Source: Bradyrhizobium forestalis (GTDB lineage Bacteria > Pseudomonadota > Alphaproteobacteria > Rhizobiales > Xanthobacteraceae). Taken from it: a stretch of DNA of 44,318 nucleotides. This document shows, piece after piece, positions 44,269 through 44,318 of this stretch (positions are counted from its first letter, which is position 1; each line of letters starts with the position of its first letter). The notes under the pieces are model-generated. The model searched no databases and was not told the origin of the DNA. It saw nothing but the letters and a program-made list of their open reading frames with translations. The DNA is taken from contig NZ_PGVG01000051.1 in assembly GCF_002795245.1 (NCBI RefSeq), positions 1-44,318 of the forward strand. Reading direction: 5' to 3'. A program made the translations under genes and the position numbers.

Positions 44269-44318
44269 GTGAGCCAGATTATCCGCATTGGGATGGATAC
44301 GTCGAAGCATATTTTCCA
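44269..44318 (+). CDS. IS110-family transposase, N-terminus (partial)
   Basis: A GTG at 44269 preceded by AGGAG opens a frame reading VSQIIRIGMDTSKHIF before the window ends. This is the characteristic start of IS110-family (DEDD) transposases: the D in GMDTSK is the first Asp of the DEDD catalytic site. Only 16 residues are visible. The family assignment is firm from this motif; the subgroup is not. Confidence 0.85.
   Translation, partial: MSQIIRIGMDTSKHIF

Larger units (their letters stand above)
44198..44318 (+). mobile_element. IS110-family insertion sequence, left end (partial)
   Basis: The element begins where the palindromic repeat is interrupted (about 44197/44198) and runs to the window edge. 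The non-coding left end is only about 71 bases before the transposase start, too short for the long 5' leader that carries the bridge RNA in IS621-type members. This suggests an IS1111-like layout, where that RNA would be downstream, outside the window. The exact boundary is inferred from the broken repeat. Confidence 0.6.

Overview
The window is GC-rich alphaproteobacterial chromosome, most likely Bradyrhizobium. That call rests on a RegS/RegR-type redox two-component pair, MmcB, GlnD, an intracellular PHA depolymerase with a Cys nucleophile, protocatechuate 3,4-dioxygenase genes, and many Bradyrhizobium-style palindromic intergenic repeats. It is inference from sequence familiarity; no search was run. 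Most of the window is ordinary core and accessory metabolism. I found no CRISPR array, tRNA, rRNA, prophage or biosynthetic gene cluster.

Layout. The left edge (1-77, minus) holds the first codons of a probable transposase behind a strong ribosome binding site. Next come a PAS-GGDEF-EAL protein (182-1927, minus), an HWE-type histidine kinase (2366-3331, minus), an SDR oxidoreductase (3511-4350), a cytochrome P450 (4550-5926, minus), a limonene-monooxygenase-like flavin enzyme (6272-7507, minus) and a divergent MFS exporter (7758-9170). From 9.3 to 14.6 kb are an LpqC-type esterase, a small ABM-like protein divergent from an HxlR regulator, an MBL hydrolase, a GH13 glucosidase and mmcB. From 14.7 to 18.5 kb the regS-regR pair is divergent from an ABC-2 exporter pair. 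From 18.6 to 25.2 kb are phaZ, a YgjP-like metallopeptidase, an unrecognised 217-aa protein, a class A PBP and a DUF1330 protein. From 25.3 to 38 kb are a LivK-type binding protein, a DUF1304 membrane protein, ogt, glnD, an ssuA-ssuC-ssuB-osmC cluster, an integral membrane protein and mutS. From 38.2 kb to the end are pcaF, pcaH-pcaG, a chemotaxis receptor, a phosphotransferase and the start of an IS110-family transposase (44269 onward).

How the parts relate. RegS/RegR is a complete redox-sensing pair with its quinone motif and reactive Cys. The ssu cluster imports sulfonates but has no desulfonating monooxygenase beside it; instead it ends with an OsmC-family gene. pcaF, pcaH and pcaG are beta-ketoadipate pathway steps, with the other pca genes absent from the window. 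The SDR, P450 and LimB-like genes are neighbours and might share a terpenoid-type substrate, but they are not co-directional.

The most distinctive non-coding feature is the density of paired palindromic elements in nearly every larger intergenic gap. Two sit inside apparent operons (ABC exporter and ssu). One on the right edge is interrupted by the IS110 element, and another lies just beside the left-edge transposase. A separate palindrome with an 18-nt core occurs in two convergent gaps, and a structured gene-free gap follows phaZ. No clearly undescribed multi-gene system was found.
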